A stretch of DNA of 64,000 nucleotides from Alloyangia pacifica (GTDB lineage: Bacteria; Pseudomonadota; Alphaproteobacteria; Rhodobacterales; Rhodobacteraceae). Made by a program: the position numbers and the translations under genes. The notes under the pieces are model-generated. The model ran no database searches. It had not been told where the DNA came from and saw only the letters and a list, made by a program, of their open reading frames with translations. The stretch covers positions 1,256,001 through 1,320,000 of the forward strand of contig NZ_CP022189.1 of assembly GCF_003111685.1 (NCBI RefSeq), in the 5' to 3' direction. Below, piece by piece: positions 54,580-63,271 of the stretch. How positions within the stretch are numbered: the stretch's first letter is position 1; every line of letters begins with the position of its first letter.

Positions 54580-55374
54580 ATGCGCGCCAATATCTTCTGC
54601 ATCAAATGGGGCACCGCCTTTGGCCCGGAATACGTCAACCGGCTGTATTCCGGCGTGCGCCGCCACATCGACCGCCCGGTGCGTTTCTTCTGCATGACCG
54701 AGCACGCCGAGGGGCTGCACCCGGATATCGAAATCATCGACCTGCCGGTGGAACCTTTCGCCGAGCCCATGGCCGCAGCGCTTGCCGTGGCCAACCGACA
54801 GGGCGCGATGCGCAAGGTCTCGCTGTTCCGCCCCGGGCTCGTGCCCGACCTCGACGGGCCGGTGCTGGGCTTCGATCTCGATGTCGTGATCACAGGGCCG
54901 CTGGGCGAGCTCCACGATCTTGCGCCGGGCACCGTCGCCATGCGCCACGACTGGACCGAAAAGCGCAAGGGACGGCCCACCGGCCACGGCTCGGTGTTCC
55001 GCTTCGATCCGGCGCAGCACGGGTTCCTTTACGAGGACCTGGCGGCGAACGCCTATGCCGAGGTCGAGAAAGCCCGCGGATCGGAACAGCGCTACACCTC
55101 GCACAAGGCGATGGATTGCGAAGTTTTCACATATATTCCGGACCCTTGGGTCGTTTCGTTCAAGTATGACTGCAACCCGTTCCCGGGAAATTGGCTGCAT
55201 GCACCGCGCCTCCCCGAGGATGCCCGCGTGGTCTGTTTCCACGGCCATCCCAAGATGTCCGAGGCGCTCGAGGGCTATAACGGAAGCTTCATCCGTCATT
55301 CCAAACCCTGCGACTGGCTGCGCGAGCATTGGATCGACCGGGCGCAGGCGGATCTCGGCGCAGACTGGGCCTGA
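54580..55374 (+). CDS. Glycosyltransferase-like protein
   Basis: 264 aa. The N-terminal NIFCIKWGTAFGPEYVNRLY is the mark of a family of GT-A-like proteins. The metal-binding DxD is DLD (99-101) in LGFDLDVVITGP. CFHGHPKM near residue 222 matches the late conserved His motif. No sugar-pathway genes are near. It is probably a cytosolic transferase, but donor and acceptor are unknown. ATG 54580 follows GGAGAGCATC. Confidence 0.75.
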   Translation: MRANIFCIKWGTAFGPEYVNRLYSGVRRHIDRPVRFFCMTEHAEGLHPDIEIIDLPVEPFAEPMAAALAVANRQGAMRKVSLFRPGLVPDLDGPVLGFDLDVVITGPLGELHDLAPGTVAMRHDWTEKRKGRPTGHGSVFRFDPAQHGFLYEDLAANAYAEVEKARGSEQRYTSHKAMDCEVFTYIPDPWVVSFKYDCNPFPGNWLHAPRLPEDARVVCFHGHPKMSEALEGYNGSFIRHSKPCDWLREHWIDRAQADLGADWA

Positions 55375-55485
55375 GGGCATTCCGGGTCTAAACCCAGACC
55401 GAAATTAACCGTTATGCTTGCCGAGCAAGCCGCCCGCGCGGTATGAGCGGCGTCAACATTGGGAACTTGATAGAGAGGCAGAGCA

Positions 55486-56745
55486 ATGCGTCGCGTTGTG
55501 GTTACCGGGCTGGGGCTTGTTACGCCGCTGGCGGATGGGGTCGAGAAAAGCTGGGAACGTATTCTGGACGGGCAGTCGGGCGCCGGGCCGATCAAGGGCT
55601 TCGACACCGAGGGACTGACCACCACCTACGCCTGCGAAGTGCCGCTGGGCGACGGCTCTGACGGCACCTTCAATGCCGACACATACATGGAGCCGAAGGA
55701 ACAGCGCAAGGTCGACACCTTCATCCTCTTCGGCATGGCCGCCGCGCAGCAGGCCGTCGAGGATTCCGGCTGGCTGCCGACCGAAAAGGAAGATCAGGAG
55801 CGCACCGGCGTTCTGATCGGCTCGGGCATCGGCGGGCTCAACTCGATCGCCAACACCGCCGTCATGATGCAGGAAAAGGGCCCGCGCCGCGTGTCGCCCT
55901 TCTTTGTGCCGGGCGCGCTGATCAACCTGATCTCGGGTCAGGTCTCGATCAAATACGGCTTCAAGGGACCGAACCACTCGGTGGTCACCGCCTGCTCGAC
56001 CGGCGCACATGCCATCGGCGACGCGATGCGCCTCATCAAGTACGGCGATGCCGACGTGATGGTCGCGGGCGGCGCCGAGGCGGCGATCTGCAGGATCGGG
56101 ATCGCCGGCTTCAACGCCTGCAAGGCGCTGTCGACCAAGCGTGCCGACGATCCGACCAAGGCCAGCCGCCCCTATGACGCCGACCGTGACGGCTTTGTCA
56201 TGGGTGAGGGCGCGGGCATCGTGGTTCTGGAAGAATACGAGCACGCCAAGGCACGCGGCGCGAAGATCTACGCCGAGGTGATCGGCTACGGCCTTTCGGG
56301 CGACGCCTACCATATCACCGCCCCGTCCGAGGATGGCGACGGCGCCCTGCGCTCGATGGGCGCAGCGCTGAAGTCGGCGGGCCTCGAGCCGGGCCAGATC
56401 GACTACATCAACGCCCATGGCACCTCGACCATGGCCGACACCATCGAACTCGGCGCGGTCGAAAAGCTGCTCGGCGATCACGCCGGCAACGTCACCATGT
56501 CGTCGACCAAGTCGGCCACCGGCCACCTGCTCGGCGCCGCCGGCGCCATCGAGGCGATCTTCTCGATCCTCGCGATCCGCGACCAGGTCGCGCCGCCGAC
56601 CATCAACCTCGACAACCCGGCGGTCGAGACGCCGATCGACCTCGCGCCCAATGCCAAGCGCGCGCGCAAGATTGAATATGCGCTGTCCAACAGCTTCGGT
56701 TTTGGCGGGACCAATGCGAGCGTGATCTTCGGGAAGGTCAGCTGA
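55486..56745 (+). CDS. fabF: 3-oxoacyl-[acyl-carrier-protein] synthase II FabF
   Basis: 419 aa KAS II. The catalytic triad is visible: Cys170 in VVTACSTGAHAIGDA, His in INAHGTSTMAD (about 309) and His in ATGHLLGAAGAIEA (about 346). Lys of the malonyl site is in STKSATGH. It elongates C14-C16 chains. ATG 55486 (MRRVVVTGLGLVTPL) with AGAGAGGCAGAG upstream. mltG starts 1 bp after its stop. Confidence 0.96.
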   Translation: MRRVVVTGLGLVTPLADGVEKSWERILDGQSGAGPIKGFDTEGLTTTYACEVPLGDGSDGTFNADTYMEPKEQRKVDTFILFGMAAAQQAVEDSGWLPTEKEDQERTGVLIGSGIGGLNSIANTAVMMQEKGPRRVSPFFVPGALINLISGQVSIKYGFKGPNHSVVTACSTGAHAIGDAMRLIKYGDADVMVAGGAEAAICRIGIAGFNACKALSTKRADDPTKASRPYDADRDGFVMGEGAGIVVLEEYEHAKARGAKIYAEVIGYGLSGDAYHITAPSEDGDGALRSMGAALKSAGLEPGQIDYINAHGTSTMADTIELGAVEKLLGDHAGNVTMSSTKSATGHLLGAAGAIEAIFSILAIRDQVAPPTINLDNPAVETPIDLAPNAKRARKIEYALSNSFGFGGTNASVIFGKVS

Positions 56746-56746
56746 G

Positions 56747-57907
56747 ATGTGGCGCAACATCGCCTCCAACGCGATGACCTTCCTGGTCGTGCTCGTCTTC
56801 CTCGCCGGGGGTTTTCTGCTCTGGGCGCAGAACGAGTACAGCGCGGAAGGGCCGCTGGCGCAGCCCATCTGCCTGCAGGTGCAGCGCGGCTCTAACTTTG
56901 GCCGCGTCTCGCGTGATCTCGCAGAGCAGGGGGCAGTCAGTTCGGACATGCTGTTCCGGCTCGGCGCGGATTACACCGACAAGACCGGTGCGCTGAAGGC
57001 GGGCTCCTATCTGGTGCCCGAGCGCGCCTCGATGTCCGAGATCACCGAGATCGTCACCAAGGGCGGCGCTTCGACCTGTGGCACCGAAGTGGTCTACCGC
57101 ATCGGCGTGAACAGCGCCGAGGTGCAGGTGCGCGAGCTTGACCCCGAGACCGGGCGCTACGTCGAGCGGATCGAGTTCGATCCGGCCAGCGAGGAGCCGC
57201 GTCCCGAGGGCTACGATGAGGTCAAATCCGAGGTCGGGACGCGCTTCCGCGTGGCGCTGGCCGAGGGGGTGACGAGCTGGAAGGTGGTCGAGGAGCTGGG
57301 CTTGATTGACATCCTCGAGGGCGAGGCCGGCGACCGGCCCGCCGAGGGCTCGCTGGCGCCCGACAGCTACGAGATCAGCCCCGGTGACACGCGCGCCGAC
57401 CTGATTGCCCGGATGACCCAGGCGCAGGAGGCGATCCTCGCGCAAGCCTGGGCCAACCGTGCCGAGGGCGTGCCCTATGCCAGCCCCGAAGAGGCGCTGG
57501 TCATGGCCTCCATCGTCGAGAAGGAAACCGGCGTCGCCGACGAGCGTCCGATGGTGGCCTCGGTCTTCGTCAACCGGATCGAGCGCGGCATGCGCCTGCA
57601 GACGGACCCGACGGTGATCTACGGGCTGACCAATGGCGAGGGTGTGCTGGGCCGTGGGCTGCGGCAGTCCGAGCTCCGCAAGCAGACGCCCTACAACACC
57701 TACGTCATCGACGGGCTGCCGCCGACCCCGATCGCCAACCCGGGCCGCGCCAGCATCGAGGCGGCGCTGAACCCGGCGCAGTCGGAGTATCTCTACTTCG
57801 TGGCGGACGGATCGGGCGGCCATGCCTTCGCGACGACGCTGGATGAGCACAACCGCAACGTCGCCAACTGGCGCAAGATCGAGGCGGAGAAGGCCGAGGG
57901 CAACTGA
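56747..57907 (+). CDS. mltG: Endolytic murein transglycosylase MltG
   Basis: 386 aa, a single N-terminal membrane anchor (about 11-27), a LysM-like linker region and the YceG catalytic domain with EKET (258-261) in MASIVEKETGVADERPMV, and the ending YLYFVADGSGGHAF. Cuts nascent glycan strands and so sets their length. Coupled to fabF, the common alphaproteobacterial order. Confidence 0.94.
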   Translation: MWRNIASNAMTFLVVLVFLAGGFLLWAQNEYSAEGPLAQPICLQVQRGSNFGRVSRDLAEQGAVSSDMLFRLGADYTDKTGALKAGSYLVPERASMSEITEIVTKGGASTCGTEVVYRIGVNSAEVQVRELDPETGRYVERIEFDPASEEPRPEGYDEVKSEVGTRFRVALAEGVTSWKVVEELGLIDILEGEAGDRPAEGSLAPDSYEISPGDTRADLIARMTQAQEAILAQAWANRAEGVPYASPEEALVMASIVEKETGVADERPMVASVFVNRIERGMRLQTDPTVIYGLTNGEGVLGRGLRQSELRKQTPYNTYVIDGLPPTPIANPGRASIEAALNPAQSEYLYFVADGSGGHAFATTLDEHNRNVANWRKIEAEKAEGN

Positions 57908-57927
57908 GGGCTGATCGGCGGAAACAG

Positions 57928-57956
57928 AAAAGGCCGGGCGCATTGCCCGGCCTTTT
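57928..57956. terminator. Bidirectional terminator between mltG and rsmA
   Basis: A 12-bp perfect stem, 57928-57939 with 57945-57956 (AAAAGGCCGGGC/GCCCGGCCTTTT), loop GCATT, one more T after. Serves both convergent operons. Confidence 0.9.
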
Positions 57957-57999
57957 TCGTTCTGGCATCGCGCTGTGCTGAGCCGTGCGGCTCGAAGCC

Positions 58000-58839
58000 T
58001 CAGCCCTTCAGCACGCGTGCCAGTGCGCAGAATTGCTCGAGCGAGACCTGCTCGGCGCGCTCGGTGGGCTCGATGCCCGCCGCCAGCAGTTTCTCCTCGA
58101 TGTCCGGTGCCAGCCCCTTGAGCGCGGCGCGCAGCATCTTGCGGCGCTGGTTGAAGGCCATGGCGACGACCCGCTCCAGCGTCTTGGCGTCGGCGGGGTA
58201 GCGCGGCTCGGGCAGGGCCTTGAGATGCACCACGGCCGAAGAGACCTTGGGCGGCGGGGTGAAGGCCGAGGGCGGCAAGCTGATCACGATGCGGGCCTCG
58301 CAGCGCCATTGCGCCAGCAGCGCCAGACGACCATAGGCCTTGGAGCCGGGCTGCGCCACGATGCGCTCGGCGACCTCGCGCTGGAACATCAGCGTCAGCG
58401 TCGACCAGAAGGGCGGCCAGTCGGTCGGGGTCAGCCAGCGCACCAGAAGCTCGGTGCCAACGTTGTAGGGCAGGTTGGCGCAGATCGCGATCGGCGGGGT
58501 CAGCTTCTCGAGCGGGTCGACCTGCAGCGCATCGCCGTTGATCACCTCGAGCCGGCCCTCGTAGTGCCGCGCGATTTCGTCGAGCGCCGGCAGACAGCGC
58601 GCGTCCTTCTCGACCGCGAGCACCCGGCGCGCGCCCTCGGCAAGCAGCCCGCGCGTAAGACCGCCCGGGCCGGGGCCAACCTCCAGCACGTCCATGCCCG
58701 ACAGATCCCCCGCCGCCCGTGCAATCTTGGCAGTCAGGTTGAGGTCGAGCAGGAAGTTCTGGCCCAGCGACTTCTTGGCGCTGAGCTGATGCGTCGCGAT
58801 CACCTCGCGCAGCGGAGGAAGGCCGTCGATCCCGCTCAT
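58000..58839 (-). CDS. rsmA: 16S rRNA dimethyladenosine transferase RsmA (KsgA)
   Basis: 279 aa SAM enzyme that dimethylates A1518/A1519 of 16S rRNA in late 30S assembly. The start region [11 protein letters not shown] (22-32), SAM motif [15 protein letters not shown] (51-65) and catalytic NLPY (122-125) are intact. Last gene of the leftward lptG-lptD-surA-pdxA-rsmA run; 66 bp after pdxA. Confidence 0.96.
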   Translation of the reverse strand: MSGIDGLPPLREVIATHQLSAKKSLGQNFLLDLNLTAKIARAAGDLSGMDVLEVGPGPGGLTRGLLAEGARRVLAVEKDARCLPALDEIARHYEGRLEVINGDALQVDPLEKLTPPIAICANLPYNVGTELLVRWLTPTDWPPFWSTLTLMFQREVAERIVAQPGSKAYGRLALLAQWRCEARIVISLPPSAFTPPPKVSSAVVHLKALPEPRYPADAKTLERVVAMAFNQRRKMLRAALKGLAPDIEEKLLAAGIEPTERAEQVSLEQFCALARVLKG

Positions 58840-58905
58840 GCTGTCATCTTTCCTTGAATACTTCGGGGTGGGCCCCAGAGCGAGGGGCAGAGCCCCTCTA
58901 TACCC

Positions 58906-59889
58906 TTACCCCCGTGCCACGCCAGCCGAAAGCTCGGCGGCCATGCGCAGCGCCGCCAGCGTCGAGGAGGGATTGGCGAGCCCTTTGCCCGCGATGTCGA
59001 AGGCGGTGCCATGGTCGGGTGAGGTGCGCACGAAGGGCAGACCGAGGGTGACGTTGACCCCCTCGTCGAAGCCCAGCGTCTTGACCGGGATCAGCGCCTG
59101 GTCGTGGTACATGCAGACCGCCACGTCGTAGCGGGCGCGGGCCGCGGCGTGAAACATCGTGTCGGCGGGCAGAGGGCCGAGAAGCTCCATGCCTTCGGTG
59201 CGCAGCCGTTCGAGAAGCGGCGCGATCATCTCGATTTCCTGCCGTCCCATGCGCCCGCCTTCGCCGGCGTGCGGGTTGAGACCGGCGACCGCGATGCGCG
59301 GGTGGGCGATGCCAAAGCCCGCCATGGCATCATGGGTGATCCTCAGTCGCGCCTCGAGCAGCGCCGCGTCGAGCGCCTGCGGCACGTCCTCGAGGGCAAT
59401 GTGGATGGTGGCGGGCACAACCTTCAGCTGGGGGCAGGCGAGCATCATCACGACCTCGGGCACGTTCCCGAGATGGGCGAGGAACTCGGTGTGACCGGGG
59501 AAGGCGAAGCCGCAGCCCTCGGCCAGCGCCTGCTTCGAGATCGGCAGGGTGCAGAGCGCCGCAGCCTCTCCGGACTGGCAGAGCTGCACGCCTCGCTCGA
59601 TCGAGGCCACCACGCTCGCCGCCTGCGCCGGTTGCGGCACGCCCGGCACGCGGGGGCCGGGGAACTCCTGCGTCAGAACCGGCAGGCCGCGGGCCGCGAC
59701 GTCGGCGGCCTCGGAGGGATGCTCGATCCGCACGTGCGGGACGGTGCCGGGCAGGTGACGCGGCTCGCCGATCCAGAAGAAGGGCAGCGAAGCGCCAAGC
59801 TCGGCCCAGCAGGCCTCGGCCAGTTCAGGGCCAATGCCCGCGGGCTCGCCGCAGGAGAGCGCGATCGGCAGGGCCCGGGCCGCGCTCAT
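58906..59889 (-). CDS. pdxA: 4-hydroxythreonine-4-phosphate dehydrogenase PdxA
   Basis: 327 aa, NAD-dependent enzyme of the DXP-dependent vitamin B6 pathway. Metal ligands are seen as His in FPGHTEFLAHL, His in RITHDAMAGFG and His in CMYHDQALIPVK; GLNPHAGEGG is the family substrate loop. ATG 59889 overlaps the surA-like stop (ATGA). The final PFVRTSPDHGTAFDIAGKG is canonical. Confidence 0.95.
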   Translation of the reverse strand: MSAARALPIALSCGEPAGIGPELAEACWAELGASLPFFWIGEPRHLPGTVPHVRIEHPSEAADVAARGLPVLTQEFPGPRVPGVPQPAQAASVVASIERGVQLCQSGEAAALCTLPISKQALAEGCGFAFPGHTEFLAHLGNVPEVVMMLACPQLKVVPATIHIALEDVPQALDAALLEARLRITHDAMAGFGIAHPRIAVAGLNPHAGEGGRMGRQEIEMIAPLLERLRTEGMELLGPLPADTMFHAAARARYDVAVCMYHDQALIPVKTLGFDEGVNVTLGLPFVRTSPDHGTAFDIAGKGLANPSSTLAALRMAAELSAGVARG

Positions 59890-61112
59890 TTCTCCACGAT
59901 ATGGGCGTTGGCGCGCAGCTGCGACAGGTAGGCCTCGGACATCTGGTTGAGGCGCTGGTTGCGCAGCCCGATGGTCACCTGCTGGCGATCGGCATCGGCG
60001 GTGACCGTCGGGGTGCGGTTGCACAGCATGAGCACCATCAGCGTCTGGCCGTTCGAGCGGGTGAGCGCGGTCGAGATCTCGCCCGGGTCGAGCTTCGAGA
60101 GCTCATAGGCGACGTCGGTCGGCAGCTCGGACGGGGGGAGCGACTGGCGCTGCAGCACCTCGGCGGGCTGGCCCTTGGCAAAGGCGTAGAGATCGTCGCA
60201 GCGGTCGACCTTGCTGGCCAGCACGCGGGCCTTGGCCAGCGTCTCGGGAGTGCGGCCGCCGGCCATGTAGTAGGTGGCATAATCGACCGAGGCGATCTCG
60301 GGTGCAGCGTAGCCCGACTCTTCGAGCTGGCGCATCTGGAAGAGCGCCACGGCACCCTGGATCGGGATCGGCGCGGTGACCTCGCCCGGCGAGAGACCGA
60401 TCACCAGCGGCCGCAGCACCGGCGGCAGCGCCGAGAGATCCTGCCAGGGCAGGCGGCCACCCTCGCCGCGGGTGGCGGTGGCGGAATACTCGCGCGCCGC
60501 GGCGGAGAACTCGGCGGTGGAGCGGTAGCGCGAGATGCGCTCGGCGAGGCTCTGCACCTGCGCTTCGGTACCCGGACGGATCGGGATGATGATCTCGGAA
60601 AGCAGCACGCGCACGTTGGAACCGGTGCCGCTGCCGGAGAGGGCTCGGTCGACCTCCTCGTCGCTGACGGTGGCGCGGGACTGGAAGCGGACCTGGACAA
60701 GCTGGCGCCAGGAGAGGCCGGCCGTCACGAAGTCGCGGAAGGTCTGCTCGTCGACGCCATTCTGGCCGAGCACGCCGACGAACTGCTCGAGGCTGAGATT
60801 GCCGCGCTGCGCGAATTCCGCCATGCCGTCGGTGACTTCCTCTGCCGACGGATCGATGCCCGCATCCTTTGCGGCCTGCAGGCGCAGGCGGTCGTCCACC
60901 AGCTGCTCACGGGCGAGCTTCATCGGATCAGAGCCGGAATTCAGCACTTCGATCATCCGCGCGCGCTGCTGGATCTCGTAGTTGGTGATCACCATCTCGT
61001 CGACAAGGATCGCAGGCGAGAAGAGCCCCTGCGCAAGCAGGGCTGCCGGGGCGAGCGCTAGGCCTGCGGCACAGACGACGGCGCGGAGGAAACGGGAGGG
61101 GATCACTTGCAT
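59886..61112 (-). CDS. surA: SurA-like periplasmic peptidyl-prolyl isomerase/chaperone
   Basis: 408 aa, signal peptide to about residue 28 (ALLAQ). A SurA-type N-terminal chaperone domain (VDEMVITNYEIQQRARMIEV near 38) is followed by one parvulin domain (FSAAAREYSATATRGEGGRL near 205). It shepherds outer-membrane proteins, LptD among them. Its ATG lies 10 bp inside the end of lptD and its stop overlaps pdxA, so all three are translationally linked. Confidence 0.9.
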   Translation of the reverse strand: MQVIPSRFLRAVVCAAGLALAPAALLAQGLFSPAILVDEMVITNYEIQQRARMIEVLNSGSDPMKLAREQLVDDRLRLQAAKDAGIDPSAEEVTDGMAEFAQRGNLSLEQFVGVLGQNGVDEQTFRDFVTAGLSWRQLVQVRFQSRATVSDEEVDRALSGSGTGSNVRVLLSEIIIPIRPGTEAQVQSLAERISRYRSTAEFSAAAREYSATATRGEGGRLPWQDLSALPPVLRPLVIGLSPGEVTAPIPIQGAVALFQMRQLEESGYAAPEIASVDYATYYMAGGRTPETLAKARVLASKVDRCDDLYAFAKGQPAEVLQRQSLPPSELPTDVAYELSKLDPGEISTALTRSNGQTLMVLMLCNRTPTVTADADRQQVTIGLRNQRLNQMSEAYLSQLRANAHIVEK

Positions 61113-63271
61113 GTGCGTCGATACTCCTTGGCGCTTTCCGAGGTGCCGAAGCCAGTCAGCGCCACGGAGAGGCCGTAATCGGTGGACGGTTCCAGGTTGG
61201 TCGAGGACGCGTACTTGCGCGTCACCGAGAAGTCGACCTGGACGCATTCATTGCGGTATTGCAGGCCCATGCCCGCGCGGTCAAGCCGTTGATCGGCAAG
61301 GTCGTAGCGCCATTCCGCCGAGCCGGTCCAATTGGTGGCGAAACGGTAGCTGCCTTCGAGCGACCATTCCGACTGGGTCTCGTCGCGTTCCTCGGCGGCG
61401 TCCTGCACCAGGAAGAGGTAGGAGGCGCCGAGATCGATCCAGTCGTTGGACCAGTCGACCCGCGCTTCTGCCTTGGTGAGATCGCTGATCCCGGCGAGCA
61501 GTCCGCGCGCCGAGATGGTCAGCCCGGTGTCATTGCTGAAGCCGGCGGCGACGAGCCAGTCCGACAGCTGGCTGTCGAGACCGGAGGACTGGCTGAAGTC
61601 CGGGTCTGCCTCGTCCTGCCAGACGCGGCCCAGGGTCATCCCGGCGCGCCAGCCCTCGGGCGCCTCGTGCAGCCAGCGCAGGCCGGTGGCAAGGGTCTGG
61701 CCGTGCTCGCGCCGGTCGGCGGCGGGAAAGCGCGAAAGCGCCAAAAGATTGGCCTCGTCGAATTCGACGCGGGTGCTCTCGTCGGCGACGATGTTGACTC
61801 GCGTGCCGCCCACCAGCCCGTATTGCATCACCGGCTCGAGCAGCGTGTGGCCGCCACCCGCGTCGTGGCGGACCAGCGGCCAGCGCAGCTCGAGCGCGGT
61901 GCCGCCCATAGCGCGCGACACATCGCTGTCCGAGCTGCTGTCCTGCCGGTAGGCGTAACGGTCGAACCACAGCTCGGTGGTCAGCCCGAAGCGCAGCCCG
62001 CCGTCGAGCGTCCAGCGCCGGCGCCAGCTCGCCTCGGCGGTGAGCCGGGCCACGTCGCGCCCGTCGATGTCCCTGGAAGAGGTGCGGTAGTGCCCGTGCA
62101 CCTCGGTGCCGAGCCGCAGCTCGCCGCCGAGCCGTCCGCCGGGGAAGAAGCGCTTCTCGTAGGTGCTGTCAAAGATCCACGACGGCAGCAGCGCATCCTT
62201 TTCCGAGGCGCGCAGCGACTGGTAGTGCGACAGCCCGAGCCGCAGCAGGTCATCCGAGCGCGCCCGCGAAATCTCGATCGTGCTGTCGAGACGGTCGAGG
62301 TCGTCGTAGTCGTAATCGTTGAGATAGGCCTCGTCGCTGACCATCTTGAGGTCGAAGTCGAGCTGGAACTCGTTGCGCAGGCCGAAATTGCCCTCGGCGA
62401 AGAGGTAGCCGCGGGTCTCGTCGGTGGTCAGCGTGTCGCGGGTCAGCGCGCCGTTGAGCTCGATATCGCCGTTGGCGAAGGCGCGGCGGTAGCGCGTCTC
62501 GAGCGTCTTTGTGACCGGTGAGATATAGGGGGTGAGCGTGACGTCCTGATGATCGCCGATCGGGATGAAATAGGGGACCTTCACGCCGAAGCCGAGTAGG
62601 GTGGTCGTGCGGTACGAAGGAACCAGGAAGCCGCGGGTCCGTTCGAGCGTGGGGTCGGGCAGGCGCAGGCTCGGGACCCAGAGGATCGGCACGTCGAGCA
62701 CCCGCAGCTGCGCGCCCTCGAAGTAGATCTGCTGCGCCTCCTGATCATGCACCACCCGGTCGGCGCGGATCGACCACAGCGGGACCTCGTCGGCGCCGCA
62801 AACCTGGCAGGAGCTGACCGCGACGCGGCTGAGCTGGGTGAAGCGCCCCTCGGCCCGGCGCGCCTCGACGGCGGCGAGCTGGAGCTGCTCTTCCATGACC
62901 ATGCGCGCGCCGGTGAGGATGCCGTCGCGCAGGCCCTCTTCCAGCTCTGCGCTTTCGGCCAGCAACAGGTTGCCCGAGGCGTCGGTGATCCGCACGGGCC
63001 CCTCGATATGCAGGGTTCCGGCTTTCTGGTCGTAGACGATCCGGCTTGCCGCCAGCCGCGTGCCATCCTGCAGCGCCTCGACATTGCCCTGCGCGATCAG
63101 CCGGTTGCCATTCTCGACAAAGACCTCGTCGGCGACGAGGATCGCCGGGCCCTGGCCCTCAGCGGGGGCGGTCGTGGTGCTGGTCTGGGCGCGCAGCGGC
63201 AGGGGCAGCGCGGCGCTGAGTGGCAGGCTCAGGGCCAAGGCCGCCGCGAGCAGTCGGGTCTGGGGGGTCAT
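61103..63271 (-). CDS. lptD: LPS-assembly protein LptD
   Basis: 722 aa outer-membrane beta-barrel that, with LptE, inserts lipopolysaccharide in the outer leaflet. Signal peptide to about residue 29, then a periplasmic beta-jellyroll of OstA type (ILVADEVFVENGNRLIAQGN, YDQKAGTLHIEGPVRI), then a barrel of about 500 residues with alternating strands and an aromatic-poor last strand. Cys pairs (SSCQVCG near 155, C near the end) fit the disulfides seen in LptD. ATG 63271 overlaps the lptG stop (ATGA). Confidence 0.94.
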   Translation of the reverse strand: MTPQTRLLAAALALSLPLSAALPLPLRAQTSTTTAPAEGQGPAILVADEVFVENGNRLIAQGNVEALQDGTRLAASRIVYDQKAGTLHIEGPVRITDASGNLLLAESAELEEGLRDGILTGARMVMEEQLQLAAVEARRAEGRFTQLSRVAVSSCQVCGADEVPLWSIRADRVVHDQEAQQIYFEGAQLRVLDVPILWVPSLRLPDPTLERTRGFLVPSYRTTTLLGFGVKVPYFIPIGDHQDVTLTPYISPVTKTLETRYRRAFANGDIELNGALTRDTLTTDETRGYLFAEGNFGLRNEFQLDFDLKMVSDEAYLNDYDYDDLDRLDSTIEISRARSDDLLRLGLSHYQSLRASEKDALLPSWIFDSTYEKRFFPGGRLGGELRLGTEVHGHYRTSSRDIDGRDVARLTAEASWRRRWTLDGGLRFGLTTELWFDRYAYRQDSSSDSDVSRAMGGTALELRWPLVRHDAGGGHTLLEPVMQYGLVGGTRVNIVADESTRVEFDEANLLALSRFPAADRREHGQTLATGLRWLHEAPEGWRAGMTLGRVWQDEADPDFSQSSGLDSQLSDWLVAAGFSNDTGLTISARGLLAGISDLTKAEARVDWSNDWIDLGASYLFLVQDAAEERDETQSEWSLEGSYRFATNWTGSAEWRYDLADQRLDRAGMGLQYRNECVQVDFSVTRKYASSTNLEPSTDYGLSVALTGFGTSESAKEYRRTCK

